Assembly (NCBI GenBank): GCA_032988165.1
Contig: JANTQF010000135.1
Span: forward strand, 1 to 64,000
DNA length: 64,000 nt
From: Emmonsiellopsis sp. PD_33
Lineage: Eukaryota > Ascomycota > Eurotiomycetes > Onygenales > Ajellomycetaceae
Direction: 5' to 3'
The notes below the pieces were generated by a model. The model ran no database searches, had not been told where the DNA came from, and saw nothing but the letters and a program-made list of their open reading frames with translations. Positions 45,570 through 56,986 of this stretch are shown in pieces (the stretch's first letter is position 1; the number at the start of each line of letters is the position of its first letter). The position numbers and the translations under genes are program-made.

Positions 45570-48521
45570 ATGGCCCCCTCCAAGTCGCATCGGTTCAATC
45601 CGATCGCCTTCACGCCCGGGCCCGTCACCATCATCACAACCATCGTCTATCTCGCCCTTGTTATTCCCATCCTCGTCACGTATCTGGTCGTCCCCTCCGC
45701 CCCCGAAACGAGCCCCAAGGGATTGAATCTCACTGAAGCATGGGAGGATCTTCAACATCTAACCTCCGGATTCCATCCTTACAATAGTCGGAGAAACGAT
45801 GAAGTCCACCAGTGGCTTCTCCAGCGGATTGAGACCATCATTCGCCCAACAATCGATGCACGAGAGCATTCCGCTACCGCTGACGAGGTCCCAGAAGTGT
45901 TTGTATTCGATGACAACACGTCTAACTTGACGTATTCCGATAGCGGTGTTGGTAGGGAAGCTATCGTTGGGGTATATTTCGAGGGCACGAATATCATCGT
46001 TTACATCCGCGGCAGTGATGATGATCCCGACAATTGGTGGGAGCGCCCAAATGGCAAGCCGAAAGGGAAAGGTGGCGTTTTGGTAAACGCACATTATGAT
46101 AGCGTTTCAACGGGATACGGCGCCACTGATAATGGTGTTGGGGTTGTGAGCGTGCTCCAGCTGCTCAGGTACTTTACGACTCCAGGGAACAAACCACGGA
46201 AGGGTCTCGTGCTCCTCTTCAACAATGGCGAGGAAGACTACCTGAACGGTGCTCATGTGTACAGCCAGCATCCTATGGCTAACTTTACACACACATTTTT
46301 GAACCTTGAGGGCGCAGGAGCGGGCGGACGAGCTGCGTTGTTCCGAAGCACGGATACTGAGGTTACTCGATTTTATAAAGGCGCCGCACATCCGTTCGGG
46401 ACCGTGGTTACTGGCGATACATTCAAGTTGGGCGTTATTCGTAGCGAAACGGACTATGTTGTGTTTGACGGGATCCTAGGGCTGCGAGGTCTTGATGTTG
46501 CTTTCCTCGCCCCAAGATCTCGATATCACACAGACCAGGACGATGCCCGACATACAAGTATTGACGCGGTGTGGCATATGCTTTCTGCTGCTGTAGCGAC
46601 CACAGAGGGGCTTGTTTCGTACACTGGGACAGAATTCGATGGCGACTCCGAAAACCCGGACAAGGTCAACAGCGGTTCCGGCACTGCTGGTGTTTGGTTT
46701 GATATGTTCGGATCGGGGTTTGCAGTTTTCCGTCTGCATACACTTTTTGCACTCTCTGTGACGCTCCTTGTTGTTGCTCCATTGGTTGTGTTCATTACAA
46801 GTATCATCTTGTCCAAGACAGACAGGATGTATTTGTTTTCGATGTCCAAGACACTAGGAGAGACAGATGAGAAAGTTTCTTTGCGTGGTCTCCGTGGTCT
46901 ATTCCGTACCCCTATCATATTGGCCGTGGCCACCGCGACGCCAGTGGGATTGGCATATTTACTCGATAAGGTCAATCCATATATCGTGCATAGCAGCGAA
47001 TTTGCAGTATGGACCATGATGCTTTCCGTATGGATATTTTTGGCTTGGTTCCTCTCACGCGTCGCCGATTTTGCTAGACCCTCTGCTCTCCATAGAGTTT
47101 ACAGTTACACTTGGCTGTTTATTGCAATGTGGATCGTGCTTGTGATAAACACTGTGTATGCAAACCAGAAGAGCATTGCTGCGGGATATTTTGTGTTTTT
47201 CTACTTTTGCGGGGTATTTTTGGCGACCTGGGTGTCTTATTTGGAACTCTTCTCCCTCCCGCGAAAGGGAGATTATGCCCGTCATGTCAGCCGACACCAA
47301 GGACGTCGCCCAAGCAGCCTTAGCAGCAGGCTATTAACCCCTTCTGCCGATGAACTGCCATCTGACAACACCGTTAATGGACGCGATCAATCTGATGGTG
47401 CCGAGGAGGAACCGTCAGAGTCCACATCCTTGCTCCGGGGCCAACGTACCACATTTGCAAATTACCGAACCGGTAACGATGGCGTCACCGAAGATGAAGA
47501 GCACGAGGAAACTGAAGAGATCGGCACATTCGGGCACGAGCAACCATGGAGCTGGAAATTGCCCCGATGGACATGGCTATTGCAGCTGATACTTTTGGCC
47601 CCGATAGTAATTATTCTAGTCGGCCAGATCGGACTGTTGCTGACAACTGCAACGAGCCAAATCGGGTCAGACGGGGGTTCAACTTTCTTCATCTACTTGT
47701 TCTGCGCGTTATTTTCAACGCTGCTCTTCGCGCCCATGTTCCCGTTTATCCATCGATTCACCTACCATATCCCGTCATTTTTGCTCCTTGTTTTCATCGG
47801 AACTCTGATATACAACCTAGTCGCGTTTCCTTTTTCGTCTTCCAACCGTTTGAAGGTTTACTTCCTTCAGGGAGTTAACTTAGACGACGGCTCGAACATA
47901 GTTTCCCTCGAAGGCATTCCGCCCTTCATTACAGATATCATCGACTCCATCCCTAGTGCAACCGGCCAAAACATTACCTGCGACCAAAACTCGGATGGTA
48001 ACCTTGAAAAGTGCGCCTGGAGCGGAATCGCGCCCAATGTTGTGGAAGATAGCTCCGACAACGACCAAAACAAATGGATAACCTACAATATCACCCGAGA
48101 AGCAGGCAAAAACCAAGCCCGCTTCGAAGTTTCCGGCCGCAACACCAGAGCCTGTAGGTTGAAATTCGACACACCGATCGCCAACTGGCGCGTCCCCGGC
48201 TCACCTACGGACCACCGCATGCCACATACCGTTCGCCAAGGCGTGTCAGAGATTAGACTCTGGAGCCGAACGTGGGAGAATACGTGGGTTGTTGATGTCG
48301 ACTGGCACGATAAGGGCGATAGATCGAGAGACGACGATAGCGGAGACGAAAGCGATTCCAAGAATGAATTGAGTGGGCAAGTTGTATGCTTGTGGAATGA
48401 TGAAAACAGGAGTGGTGTGATACCCGCGCTGGATGAAGTGAAGCAGTACGTCCCTGCCTGGGTTGCTATCACCAAGTCCGAGGATGGGCTTGTGGAAGGA
48501 AGCCATCGATTTACCGTGTGA
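45570..48521 (+). CDS. PFF1: Vacuolar membrane protease PFF1 (M28 zinc metallopeptidase)
   Basis: A single exon of 983 residues, the usual size for PFF1. The ATG at 45570 is the first in frame. A signal-anchor helix (ITTIVYLALVIPILVTYLVV) precedes the luminal M28 peptidase domain. Metal and catalytic residues are visible in NAHYDSVSTGYGATDNG (His175 and Asp187 as ligands) and FNNGEEDYLNGA (Glu221 general base, Glu222 ligand). Further sites are in LNLEGAGAGG and YHTDQDDARHTS (His). From residue ~385 come about eight more membrane helices with a charged loop (RRPSSLSS to the acidic DEEHEETEE region), and then a C-terminal luminal domain. The protein is a multispanning vacuolar membrane enzyme of poorly defined substrate. 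It is well conserved across ascomycetes. Confidence 0.95.
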   Translation: MAPSKSHRFNPIAFTPGPVTIITTIVYLALVIPILVTYLVVPSAPETSPKGLNLTEAWEDLQHLTSGFHPYNSRRNDEVHQWLLQRIETIIRPTIDAREHSATADEVPEVFVFDDNTSNLTYSDSGVGREAIVGVYFEGTNIIVYIRGSDDDPDNWWERPNGKPKGKGGVLVNAHYDSVSTGYGATDNGVGVVSVLQLLRYFTTPGNKPRKGLVLLFNNGEEDYLNGAHVYSQHPMANFTHTFLNLEGAGAGGRAALFRSTDTEVTRFYKGAAHPFGTVVTGDTFKLGVIRSETDYVVFDGILGLRGLDVAFLAPRSRYHTDQDDARHTSIDAVWHMLSAAVATTEGLVSYTGTEFDGDSENPDKVNSGSGTAGVWFDMFGSGFAVFRLHTLFALSVTLLVVAPLVVFITSIILSKTDRMYLFSMSKTLGETDEKVSLRGLRGLFRTPIILAVATATPVGLAYLLDKVNPYIVHSSEFAVWTMMLSVWIFLAWFLSRVADFARPSALHRVYSYTWLFIAMWIVLVINTVYANQKSIAAGYFVFFYFCGVFLATWVSYLELFSLPRKGDYARHVSRHQGRRPSSLSSRLLTPSADELPSDNTVNGRDQSDGAEEEPSESTSLLRGQRTTFANYRTGNDGVTEDEEHEETEEIGTFGHEQPWSWKLPRWTWLLQLILLAPIVIILVGQIGLLLTTATSQIGSDGGSTFFIYLFCALFSTLLFAPMFPFIHRFTYHIPSFLLLVFIGTLIYNLVAFPFSSSNRLKVYFLQGVNLDDGSNIVSLEGIPPFITDIIDSIPSATGQNITCDQNSDGNLEKCAWSGIAPNVVEDSSDNDQNKWITYNITREAGKNQARFEVSGRNTRACRLKFDTPIANWRVPGSPTDHRMPHTVRQGVSEIRLWSRTWENTWVVDVDWHDKGDRSRDDDSGDESDSKNELSGQVVCLWNDENRSGVIPALDEVKQYVPAWVAITKSEDGLVEGSHRFTV

Positions 48522-50148
48522 TTTAGTGGCGAACGGATTGCATATTTCTTGGGGGGTTTTGTATATAATTCCTTTTCCTGGTTTCTTATTACACGGGATG
48601 TGCAAATTGTCCCTGCCTGTACGTTGGATTCGGATTCATTAATGTTTTATCAGCTTGCTCACGAGTATCTCGGATGGGGAGACGATTGCCAATGCTTAAT
48701 TGGGGGGGGGTGTATACTTTTGTGACATTTCTCATCTGATATCTTAACCTGTACTGTACCTACCGCTATCATCTCGGCGTTTCTCCAATTATCTTCCCCT
48801 TCTATTTTCCAATCTATCCGTCCCCTGCTGATGAAGGAGTCAAATGGACCAACCAATCAAATGAAGGTTTGCTAGTAAGTTTCCAAGATTCTTGGCAAGT
48901 TAACTTAACTATTTCAACCTCACCTGCCAAACAATCCTTGGAGGCATTTTCAATATCCAGACAATCACCACTTTCTGCCTTAACCACCCATCAACGACTT
49001 GCTAAGGGCCATTCGCCCGGAAGAATTTACAACGGTTGGCTACCAAACTACACTCCCCCCCTAATCAACGAATCCGAAAAGCTAACCTCCGGTATCCATC
49101 CAGTCTGATAAGTTAGCCGAGGAAAAACACACCTCAAATCAATCAAACCAACAAAGGAACTCCACTTGCCAACATATCCAACATGATAGAAAGATTAGGA
49201 GTCTTTCAAGACGGGAAACGGAGAGAGAGGCTACCCTATCCCCGCCAGCATCCTGCCGAAAAAAGGGGGAATACCTTGGGACAGACAGCTTCCAAATTAG
49301 CTAATTGCCTATTTTTGCCCCATTTCTTGGATCTGTCTCTTATCTACGTGAAATATCAATTTCCCAGTTGAATGCTTGAAATTGTTTAATTTTCCCGATT
49401 CTTTCTATCCGATAGGCTTCTTTTTGTCTATCGCATCCATCCATTTGGGAATGGCATGCTTCGTTACGCTCCTATGGAGCGCAGAATGTAAATGGACGAT
49501 ATTCCTAGGGGCTTTCGATGGTACGGTATCCAAAGGATTGATTGAGTCTACTGCTATACGCCCTATATTTGCTTGTTCTGTTCGTGGTCCTGGCCGTGGA
49601 AGTTACTACGTCCTGGTCCTGTGATTGCTCCTCTCTAGATGCCCATGTATCTTTTTGATATATTGGTTTTAACAGTCTTTGCTCCATTTCTTTGCCTTGT
49701 TTTCTTTCTTCTTGCATGTTCATTTTGTAATCTATACAAAGTAAAGTGACAATCGCCATCCATCCTTTGTGTGGCATCTTGGCCTCAAATGATGATTGCT
49801 GCTGCATCTCTAGGCACAATAGATGGCAGCCACCTCACACTCATTGACTAGTATAGAGCTTGCTTAACCATACCAGTTGCTGGGGAGGTAGGAGATAGAA
49901 GAGAAATCATCCTATCTCCCGCACAAAACCTCTGTGATGCGGTTTGTGCCAGAACGGGAATGGTCTGGTGCCGAGAGCAGGACCTGCCGTCCTGTTCTTC
50001 TGGCAGTCCTCTGGACCTCATCCAACCTCCAACCCCCAACCTCCCCATCCCCTCCTATCCTGCTGTCTGCCAGCTCTCTCTATCTCCATCATCGTCTATC
50101 TCAGTCCTTGCTCTGCTTGGGGAGACGGAGCTCTCTCGCGAGAGTGCC
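48522..50148. other. Intergenic region, upstream of the NoxR-like gene
   Basis: No gene is recognised. The small frame 49183-49371 has no motif. From 49960 the DNA is open in the frame of the next gene, so the true start could lie up to 63 codons further upstream than annotated. Confidence 0.55.
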
Positions 50149-52197
50149 ATGCAAGCACCCCTGAAGAAGCCCCTGGAAGCCTCACCCACGATGGGGACGC
50201 TCCACCCTAACCCACGCTTCATGACGGGCCACCTCCCGTCCCCCCACATGCTCTATGCAGAGATCTCCCAATCCCGCCGCGCCTCGATGGATCTCAAAGA
50301 GGCCATATGCGCCTGGGTGGGTGCCGTCTTATACGCCAACCGTTCCCAATTCGTCGAATCCCTCGAAGAGCATATCGACGTCCTGCGTCGGGGTGCCTGC
50401 CTGGTCCCTCGTGCGGTGTTGTTGTTCAACCTTGGATCCCTCTGGGCCTCCGTGGGCGATTACCGTCGAGCAAAAGATGCATACGAGCTCAGCATCAAGG
50501 AAGACCGTGACTTTTCACTTTCGTGGTTTTGTCGCGGGATTTGCCAGTTCCTCCTTCGGGAGTATGGTGAATCGCAAAAGACCTTCCGCAAATGTGCTGG
50601 GACATTCAAGTTTCTCTGCCCGGTCCAGTGCTATGACGACTTTGGTCTGGACTTTGTTCTGACCAAGCCCGATGCGTTGTTCAATGCCACTGTGGCGAAG
50701 CAGTATTACAACACTCAGGGGGGATTGGCAATCGTAGATTCTCCTATGCCTAGTCTACGCCGGCAAAAGTTGAATCTTTTCCTCGGACCTCAGAACGATT
50801 ACTTCGTCTCCGGTCAGTCGTTCTCGAACAAATGCGTTGAAAAGTTGATCGAGTCCGTCACTTTGCTCCTGCACCATCCATCTGTCAAGTTCCAGGAGCA
50901 GAGTTCAACCGGCAAGCTGCGCGGGTATGTCGCTGTTGGGTTTCATGGACTGCACAAAGTTGGGCCGCGAGTCTTGCCTAAGGGCGTGTGGACTAAATGG
51001 CAAACACGTATGTCTGAGGATGACCAAACGCCCCTGTGCAGAGCCCCGGTGGTGAAAATTCCATCGGTGCCTTTATTGGTTCCCAGACGTGCCCTCCCTT
51101 CAACTGCTGTGTCGGACGGAAATGCAGAACATGAAGAGCGCCTGCATATCATCAACTCGTTTCCCGTCCCGCCAACCACTGTGAAAACACCGGATACCCC
51201 TCTCACCAACGCCGGGGCATCCGTTGGCGAACGTAACAACGACGAAGGACAGGCAGCACGTGAAGGTGTGGTCACAGAGCCAGCAACACCAGGCCTAGTT
51301 CAGCAGGCTGGTTCGGACAATCATAACAACCGGGATGTCGTTTTACCATCCAACTCCGCCCCTGGACCTGTCCCAACCCTCGCCCATCGGACCGCCCGTC
51401 AACGAGGACCTCGAGTGCCGCTCCCCGAGTTTGTCTTCCCGCAACCACCACTTCCAGTGCAGGAGCAAGGACAAAGCCAGCAGCATGGTCAGCAACAACC
51501 AGTCGCCCTAGAAGGAACAACTAGCAATGCCACCCTGACAACCCAGCATGAACCGGCCACAAGTGCTTCCGGTGCACACTACGATGCAAACATCCAAAGC
51601 AGCGCACCGCTAGACAATAACACATCCTCAAGCAACGGGACACATGAAACACCACTCCCCATGGGGGCTCTCAGTGGCGGGATTGCTGGGCGGTACAACG
51701 AGGACGAGGATGATGATATCATCTATCTCCCCACACCAACTCCTCCTCACGAAGCACACTTCTGGGAGCAATCATTCCACTTCTCCAGCGACCCCACCCA
51801 GCTATCGGGGCCAGGTCCAGCACTGTTGGAGCCGCCGTTTGCAGACACATACGACACGAGCCCCCCTCCCTATTGCCACGGGCACGGTCATGGCCATTCT
51901 CACGCTCAAGACGACCAAACTGACTCAAACGCCAGTAGTCTGTGCCAGTCACTCTTCGAACGGATCTTCCAGTCTCCCTTGACTGTCTCGGTGGCCGGCG
52001 AGATGGCGCAGATTCGTCGGGGTCGGTCGAATATCGCGTATGAGCGCTTGGGGGAGATGAATGGATGGTACTGGGGTGCGAATCTGGACGATGTCGATGA
52101 CGATGCGGATGAAGGTGCCGATGGGGATGGGCATGAGAATGAGGAGGAGGAGGATGTCCACGCGGATGACGGGGTGTCTGTGCCAAATGCGGTGTGA
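50149..52197 (+). CDS. NoxR/p67phox-like TPR protein
   Basis: One exon, 682 residues from the ATG at 50149 (context GCC-ATG). In-frame ATGs at 49960 and at 50188 or later are alternatives. Residues ~47-180 resemble the TPR domain of fungal NoxR: DLKEAICAWVGAVLYA, AVLLFNLGSLWASVGDYRRA, AYELSIKEDRDFSLSWFCRG, ICQFLLREYGESQKTF and YDDFGLDFVLTKPDALFN. In NoxR this domain binds GTP-Rac and activates NADPH oxidase NoxA/B at the plasma or ER membrane. The rest is Pro/Gln/Thr-rich and disordered, and ends in acidic Asp/Glu runs. I see no PB1 or SH3 domain, so this is a divergent relative or paralogue rather than the canonical subunit. Rac binding is inferred only. Confidence 0.65.
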   Translation: MQAPLKKPLEASPTMGTLHPNPRFMTGHLPSPHMLYAEISQSRRASMDLKEAICAWVGAVLYANRSQFVESLEEHIDVLRRGACLVPRAVLLFNLGSLWASVGDYRRAKDAYELSIKEDRDFSLSWFCRGICQFLLREYGESQKTFRKCAGTFKFLCPVQCYDDFGLDFVLTKPDALFNATVAKQYYNTQGGLAIVDSPMPSLRRQKLNLFLGPQNDYFVSGQSFSNKCVEKLIESVTLLLHHPSVKFQEQSSTGKLRGYVAVGFHGLHKVGPRVLPKGVWTKWQTRMSEDDQTPLCRAPVVKIPSVPLLVPRRALPSTAVSDGNAEHEERLHIINSFPVPPTTVKTPDTPLTNAGASVGERNNDEGQAAREGVVTEPATPGLVQQAGSDNHNNRDVVLPSNSAPGPVPTLAHRTARQRGPRVPLPEFVFPQPPLPVQEQGQSQQHGQQQPVALEGTTSNATLTTQHEPATSASGAHYDANIQSSAPLDNNTSSSNGTHETPLPMGALSGGIAGRYNEDEDDDIIYLPTPTPPHEAHFWEQSFHFSSDPTQLSGPGPALLEPPFADTYDTSPPPYCHGHGHGHSHAQDDQTDSNASSLCQSLFERIFQSPLTVSVAGEMAQIRRGRSNIAYERLGEMNGWYWGANLDDVDDDADEGADGDGHENEEEEDVHADDGVSVPNAV

Positions 52198-54107
52198 ATG
52201 GGATGGATTGTGTGGGTATGGATTTGATACCCGTTAATGGGTGGTGGGTGATTTGATTGTCCGAGAAGTTCGAGAAGAAGACCAAAAAGAGGGGGATGGA
52301 GAAAGGTGTGTTATGGAGATTTCGATTTTTCGCGTGCACGCGTTCTGATTTATTCAACTTCCGATTTTTTTTTTTTCCGACGAATTCGGATGGCGACCAG
52401 GTGGCTGGCTAATGGATGGGTGGTGGTTGAGATGGTATGAAATGTTCAGTTCCCTTCTTCATTGTATTTTTTATTATTTTCTTTTCGATTTTCAACCAGC
52501 ATGTAACAACTAGTCGATGGGTGGACAGAGAGGGTTGAGCAGTTATGCCATAACAGGCGAGGAGGCAAGCAACCACGAAAAAAAAAGGAAGAGAAAAAGG
52601 TGGAATGGGAATTAATTCCAAGTATGGAGGTAGCAAAAGTATAATAATAGTCAGTTAGGCAGTTAGTTATCAACCAAATGAAACAAAATTTGTTGCTTTT
52701 ATAATTACATTTGTTTTTTGGCTGAATATCATCCACCTCCACTTTATCTATACTTTTCAATCAATCTCAAGAGACACTCTCTTTTCCCTTCTTTTCCCCC
52801 TCTTCTTTTCTTCTTCTTTTTTTTGGTAATATATAAGCAGCATGGCCTACCTAGCTTAAATGCAACAGATATAATCCATCACACTTTCTAAAGAGAGACA
52901 TTAGATAGATACTCAGCAACCAAACCCACATCTCAGGAAAATGCCAGGGAAAAGAAGAAGAAAAGAAAAGAAAAGTAGATAGATTAACTTTAACTACATA
53001 TGTAGTTACCACTTATAATTTCCCTACAAATTACATTTCAAATATTGAAAATGAAAAAAATCTAACAGAGTAAATAAGACAGTCAATCAATTAAACCTTC
53101 CCAAACATACATAATCTGCCTAACCACCCTCCTCTCCCTCCCTTCCGCTTTCCCAGTTTTACATTCAAAAAATGTAGATAATAAAAAAGATATTTCATGA
53201 TCCTCGTCTCGTCTCATCCCACGCAAAGGTCATGTTTCTGCTAGTGGGCTTGTTTCAAAGAGAAAATACAAACTAAGGGGAATCGTCGCTTACAGGAACC
53301 ATAATCATAATAAAAGGCAAAAAGAGAGAAAAAGGAAGAGAAGATAAAGCAAGGAGAACAAAGAGAAAAACCCGAAGCTAAAGAAGAAAAAGGAGAAGAA
53401 AAAGAGAAAGAAGCAGCTCTATACGTGTACTGTGGTCCTCCCTGCTACTGTGTCGTCTCACCTTCCACAGTATGAAATATCATCGGCAAAGGCATCACGC
53501 TGCGAAACAAAGAACTAGAAAGACAGAATAGAACATTTAAACACAACAGGAACAGGCATATAAGTAAACTAGAAATAGTGAAAAGGTACGAAGGAAAAGG
53601 GACAACATTCCACTCCATTACAGGTGAGATATTGTTTGTCCCATAGCCGCTGTTGATCCATGTCGCAAGACAGAAAATCGAGTCATTGTCGAGCTTAGAA
53701 AGCCCTGGGATAGCGAATACAACAGCAGTATTGTAAAATATCGTAGTTGGACCTTGTCACTTTTCCCACGCCGGATTCATGGGTTCCCTTCTTCCCGCGG
53801 ATCTATTCTATCCCGCGGTAATATATAGACTCGTTAGATGGCTTGTTCTTGCGTTCGATCCGGAAGTCGACATATATGTGATATGTACATTATGCCTGCG
53901 TTGCATATATCCGACCACGGGTGTCGTTATGGTAATGACCATACCCAGGCCTCGTAGGTCGACGGCGAAAGCAGTATGTTTGTAACCAATAGCAGTATTT
54001 GCAAATTGAGTCTCGTGATGTTTCGGGATACCTTCCTATGTGCTGAATGTGTAACGGGTAACCGAAAAGGTATGATGGATGCATTTCGTGGATGGAGATG
54101 TTGATAA
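52198..54107. other. Intergenic between convergent genes, purine-rich
   Basis: The NoxR-like and GRR1 genes converge here. Bases 52920-53420 are strongly A/G-rich with AAAG and GAAGA runs. No gene or RNA is recognised. The right part is probably the GRR1 3' UTR. Confidence 0.6.
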
Positions 54108-56009
54108 TCAGCCGAGAGGCGCATTCTCCCCCATTTCGTCATCCTCGTCGTCATTGATCACAGCGGCGTTTAAAAGGCCTGTCACCTGACCTTCGTCTTC
54201 GTCCAGCTCATCGCCGTCATCATACATCGTTCCTTCCTCAGCTTCAAGACGATAAGCGTTAGCCGCGCGGTTAAGAAAGTCTCGTAGACGCCCAACTCCT
54301 TCGCCGCTAAACACGCAGAAAACGTCACGTTGTGGCTGGGTGAACTCGGCTGGAGCTTCACGACAAAATGCAGTCAATTCTTCTCGCAAGAATGCTTGGA
54401 CGCCGGTAAGACTGAGATGGGTGAGACGCGGACAGCTGTTGAGCAGCGAGTGGATACCCTAGACGGTCTAGATTAGCAACTGGAGGGTAAAATTGCAATA
54501 AGGGACGGCTGTTAACATACTTCCATTGTAAGATGAACGCAGTAGCTAAGATGTACTCGTTCAAGGCAACTGGTTCCAGAAGGATGCTGTGACACTCTGG
54601 ACTTTGCCAAAGCCAGTATGCTTCGGTCTGTGATCGCCTGACACTTGACAAGCCCTATTCTTCTCAGTTTGGGAAGAGTAGCCAGCTGCTGGACACTCGC
54701 ATCAGTCAATCGATTGCAGCATGCCAAATCAATGTACCGAATGCGGTTGCATGATTTAACAAGCTGGATAACTGCGGCGTCTGTGATGTTGGAGCAGTGT
54801 CCAAGGTGAACATAATGGATGTTTTTGCCCAATTTGCAGATCGAAAAAACCGATCGGTCTGATATGAATCTGCACTTTGCCAGAACCAAGTTCCGCAACC
54901 GTGGTGCAGAGTTGATGATTTTCTGTATAGCGTCATCCCTGACGTTTTCACATGCAGTCAGATCTAGGATCCGAAGACTGTCGAACACCAACGTGTCGGG
55001 AAGGTCAAGGAAAGCGGAGTCGTTGATTTCGACGCAATGTGCAAGTCGCAGCTCTCGAAGGTTCCTAAGGGTGGACATAAGAGCTGTGACGGAGCGACTG
55101 GTTACTTGTTTGCACCCATGAAGGTCAATCTCCAATATCAACGGACAGTTTTCGGCAAAGGATAGTATTGACCGGTCAGTGACTTGGGTAACTCCGTTTA
55201 ATTTGAGCTATATATGGTGTCAGCAAATGCGGATGGGTTGATTATATAAGGGGTAGGGAAGATTCACATACTCTCTTAATTTGATGGCAGCTCTCAGCAA
55301 TAGCGATGAGGGAGTCATCCGTCACCTTGACGCACCCCGTAATATTCAATCCCTGGAGTCTGGGGCAGTTCTTAGCAAGGATAAACAGAGTATGGTCCGT
55401 CAGCGACTTGATATCAGTCACATCCAAAGCCTGAAGATGTCTGTTTCCATCGACAAGATCAGAAACCCCTTTATCCGTAAGCATCGAGCAGTTGGTCAAT
55501 GTCAACCGTTCAACCCGCTTGCAGTGCACAAACGGCAGAACGGTTCCGTCAGAGATCTTCTCGCTCAATGCGGACAAATTCAACCTCTTAATCAGATCGT
55601 AATAGTGGAAATAGCCATTCGGAGCGCTGACCACCTTCACCACCCTGGACAGGTTATCCCAGTTATTGCACGACGGCCGATGCCACAGGATCCCCACGCA
55701 ATTCATTGCCCAGCTCCGCGAGACCTGCATGCAGCTCAGCATATCCGTGGGCGAGCTGAGTTTCGCGAAGATGGAGATGAGGAGCTCTGGTGGGAGGCGG
55801 GAGATGGGCGGGAGGACGTCATCGGGGTTGCTATCGACGGTGAGGTCTCGAAAGGTGCCAACGCCAACGGAGGATTCGGAGTCGTTGGCTTGGTTGAAGA
55901 AATCGGTATCATCGTCGACAGCACGCTCGGGAGAGGTTGAGTTTGAAGATTCGGACGGGGCATCAGCCTCTAAGAGGCGGACGGCGGGTCGTGACCGTAG
56001 CATTCTCAT
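54108..56009 (-). CDS. grrA: GRR1-type F-box/LRR substrate receptor of SCF ubiquitin ligase
   Basis: Three minus-strand exons (56009-55272, 55207-54521, 54458-54108) join in frame to 591 residues, the size of Aspergillus GrrA. The N-terminus is acidic and disordered. The F-box lies at ~70-115 (LPPELLISIFAKLSSPTDML, VSRSWAMNC) and binds Skp1. About twelve Cys-containing leucine-rich repeats follow, each like LQGLNITGCVKVTDDSLIAI or IRYIDLACCNRLTDASVQQL, forming the substrate-binding arc. The C-terminus is acidic (YDDGDELDEDEG). In yeast Grr1 targets cyclins and Mth1 for ubiquitination and links glucose sensing to the cell cycle. In Aspergillus GrrA is needed for ascospore formation. Intact and ordinary. 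Confidence 0.93.
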
Positions 56010-56986
56010 CGAGCCCGAGTATCTCTATCCGCTATCGTCTCGTTGGGGCGTTGTATACCCTCCTTCCAGCTAGGTGTGACAGCGGTTGACCAATTTGGTC
56101 TCGCTGGGAGGCGTACGAGCAGAAGATCGACTGGCGTGGAGCGGGGTGCTCGAGCGTGGGGGAGCCGGAGCTAGGAGACGATGTTGCTGCCCAGGCGAGT
56201 TGACGAGCAACAGAGAGCGAGCCGGCACCGGGAGAGCCAGGCTGTGGGAGGCAGAGCAACAGGCAGTCACTGCTGGAAAAGCCTGTCGAGGCGGGCTGCA
56301 TACGCAAGAGCGCTTGGGGTGGCACGGAAACGCTCTCAGTCGCCGCTCTCAACGCAGCAGCGAAGCGCGGCGTGTGGGGTGGAGGCGGCGGGAGACGGCC
56401 AGAGGAAAGCGGGTGGACGGCCAACTATCGATGGGGCATTAACTCGTAGACGGGCTCCTGGAGAGGCGAAGGATCTGGTCTGCGGCGGCACAGCAGAATG
56501 AGGCGGCTGATGGTTGGTAATCTGACGCTGCACGCCGTCGATAACCAATGGCGCAACAGACAGACCGGACAGGCGGCGGTTGGTGGCAAAGGGCGGCTGG
56601 CACCGAGCCTGGCAGAAGATAAACGGGCTGCACGGTAGCAACAAAGAGCAAAGGGGGAGAGGACGCAGGGTGGACGTTGGGGGTTGCGGGGGGTTGCGGG
56701 CGGCAGTTCGATGAGACGGGAGTTGGGTTTCGGGTTTCAAGATGGATGATGTCGTTGGGTTGAAGTTCGGCTACAGTCAGCCGTTAATATCTAGAGAATA
56801 CATACCACGAGCACGCGGCAAGTGACCAGATGGGATGGGATGGATTCAGATTATCCACAGACTACCTACGGATATTCATTTATTTACTAATCCCCTGGAG
56901 TATTTAGACATGTCATGCGAGTCCTTCCCAAGAAATGCATTGGCTCATATCTATTTGATACTTATAATTCTCCAATAGCTCTACAT
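56010..56986. other. Intergenic, promoter side of GRR1
   Basis: GC-rich, with overlapping motif-free frames on both strands (up to 134 codons). It carries the GRR1 promoter and leader at the left and the 3' flank of the ligase gene at the right. No gene is recognised. Confidence 0.6.

Noticed and set aside
56032..56740. Overlapping 118-134-codon frames upstream of GRR1
   Set aside because: GC-rich promoter DNA open in several frames on both strands, with no motif.
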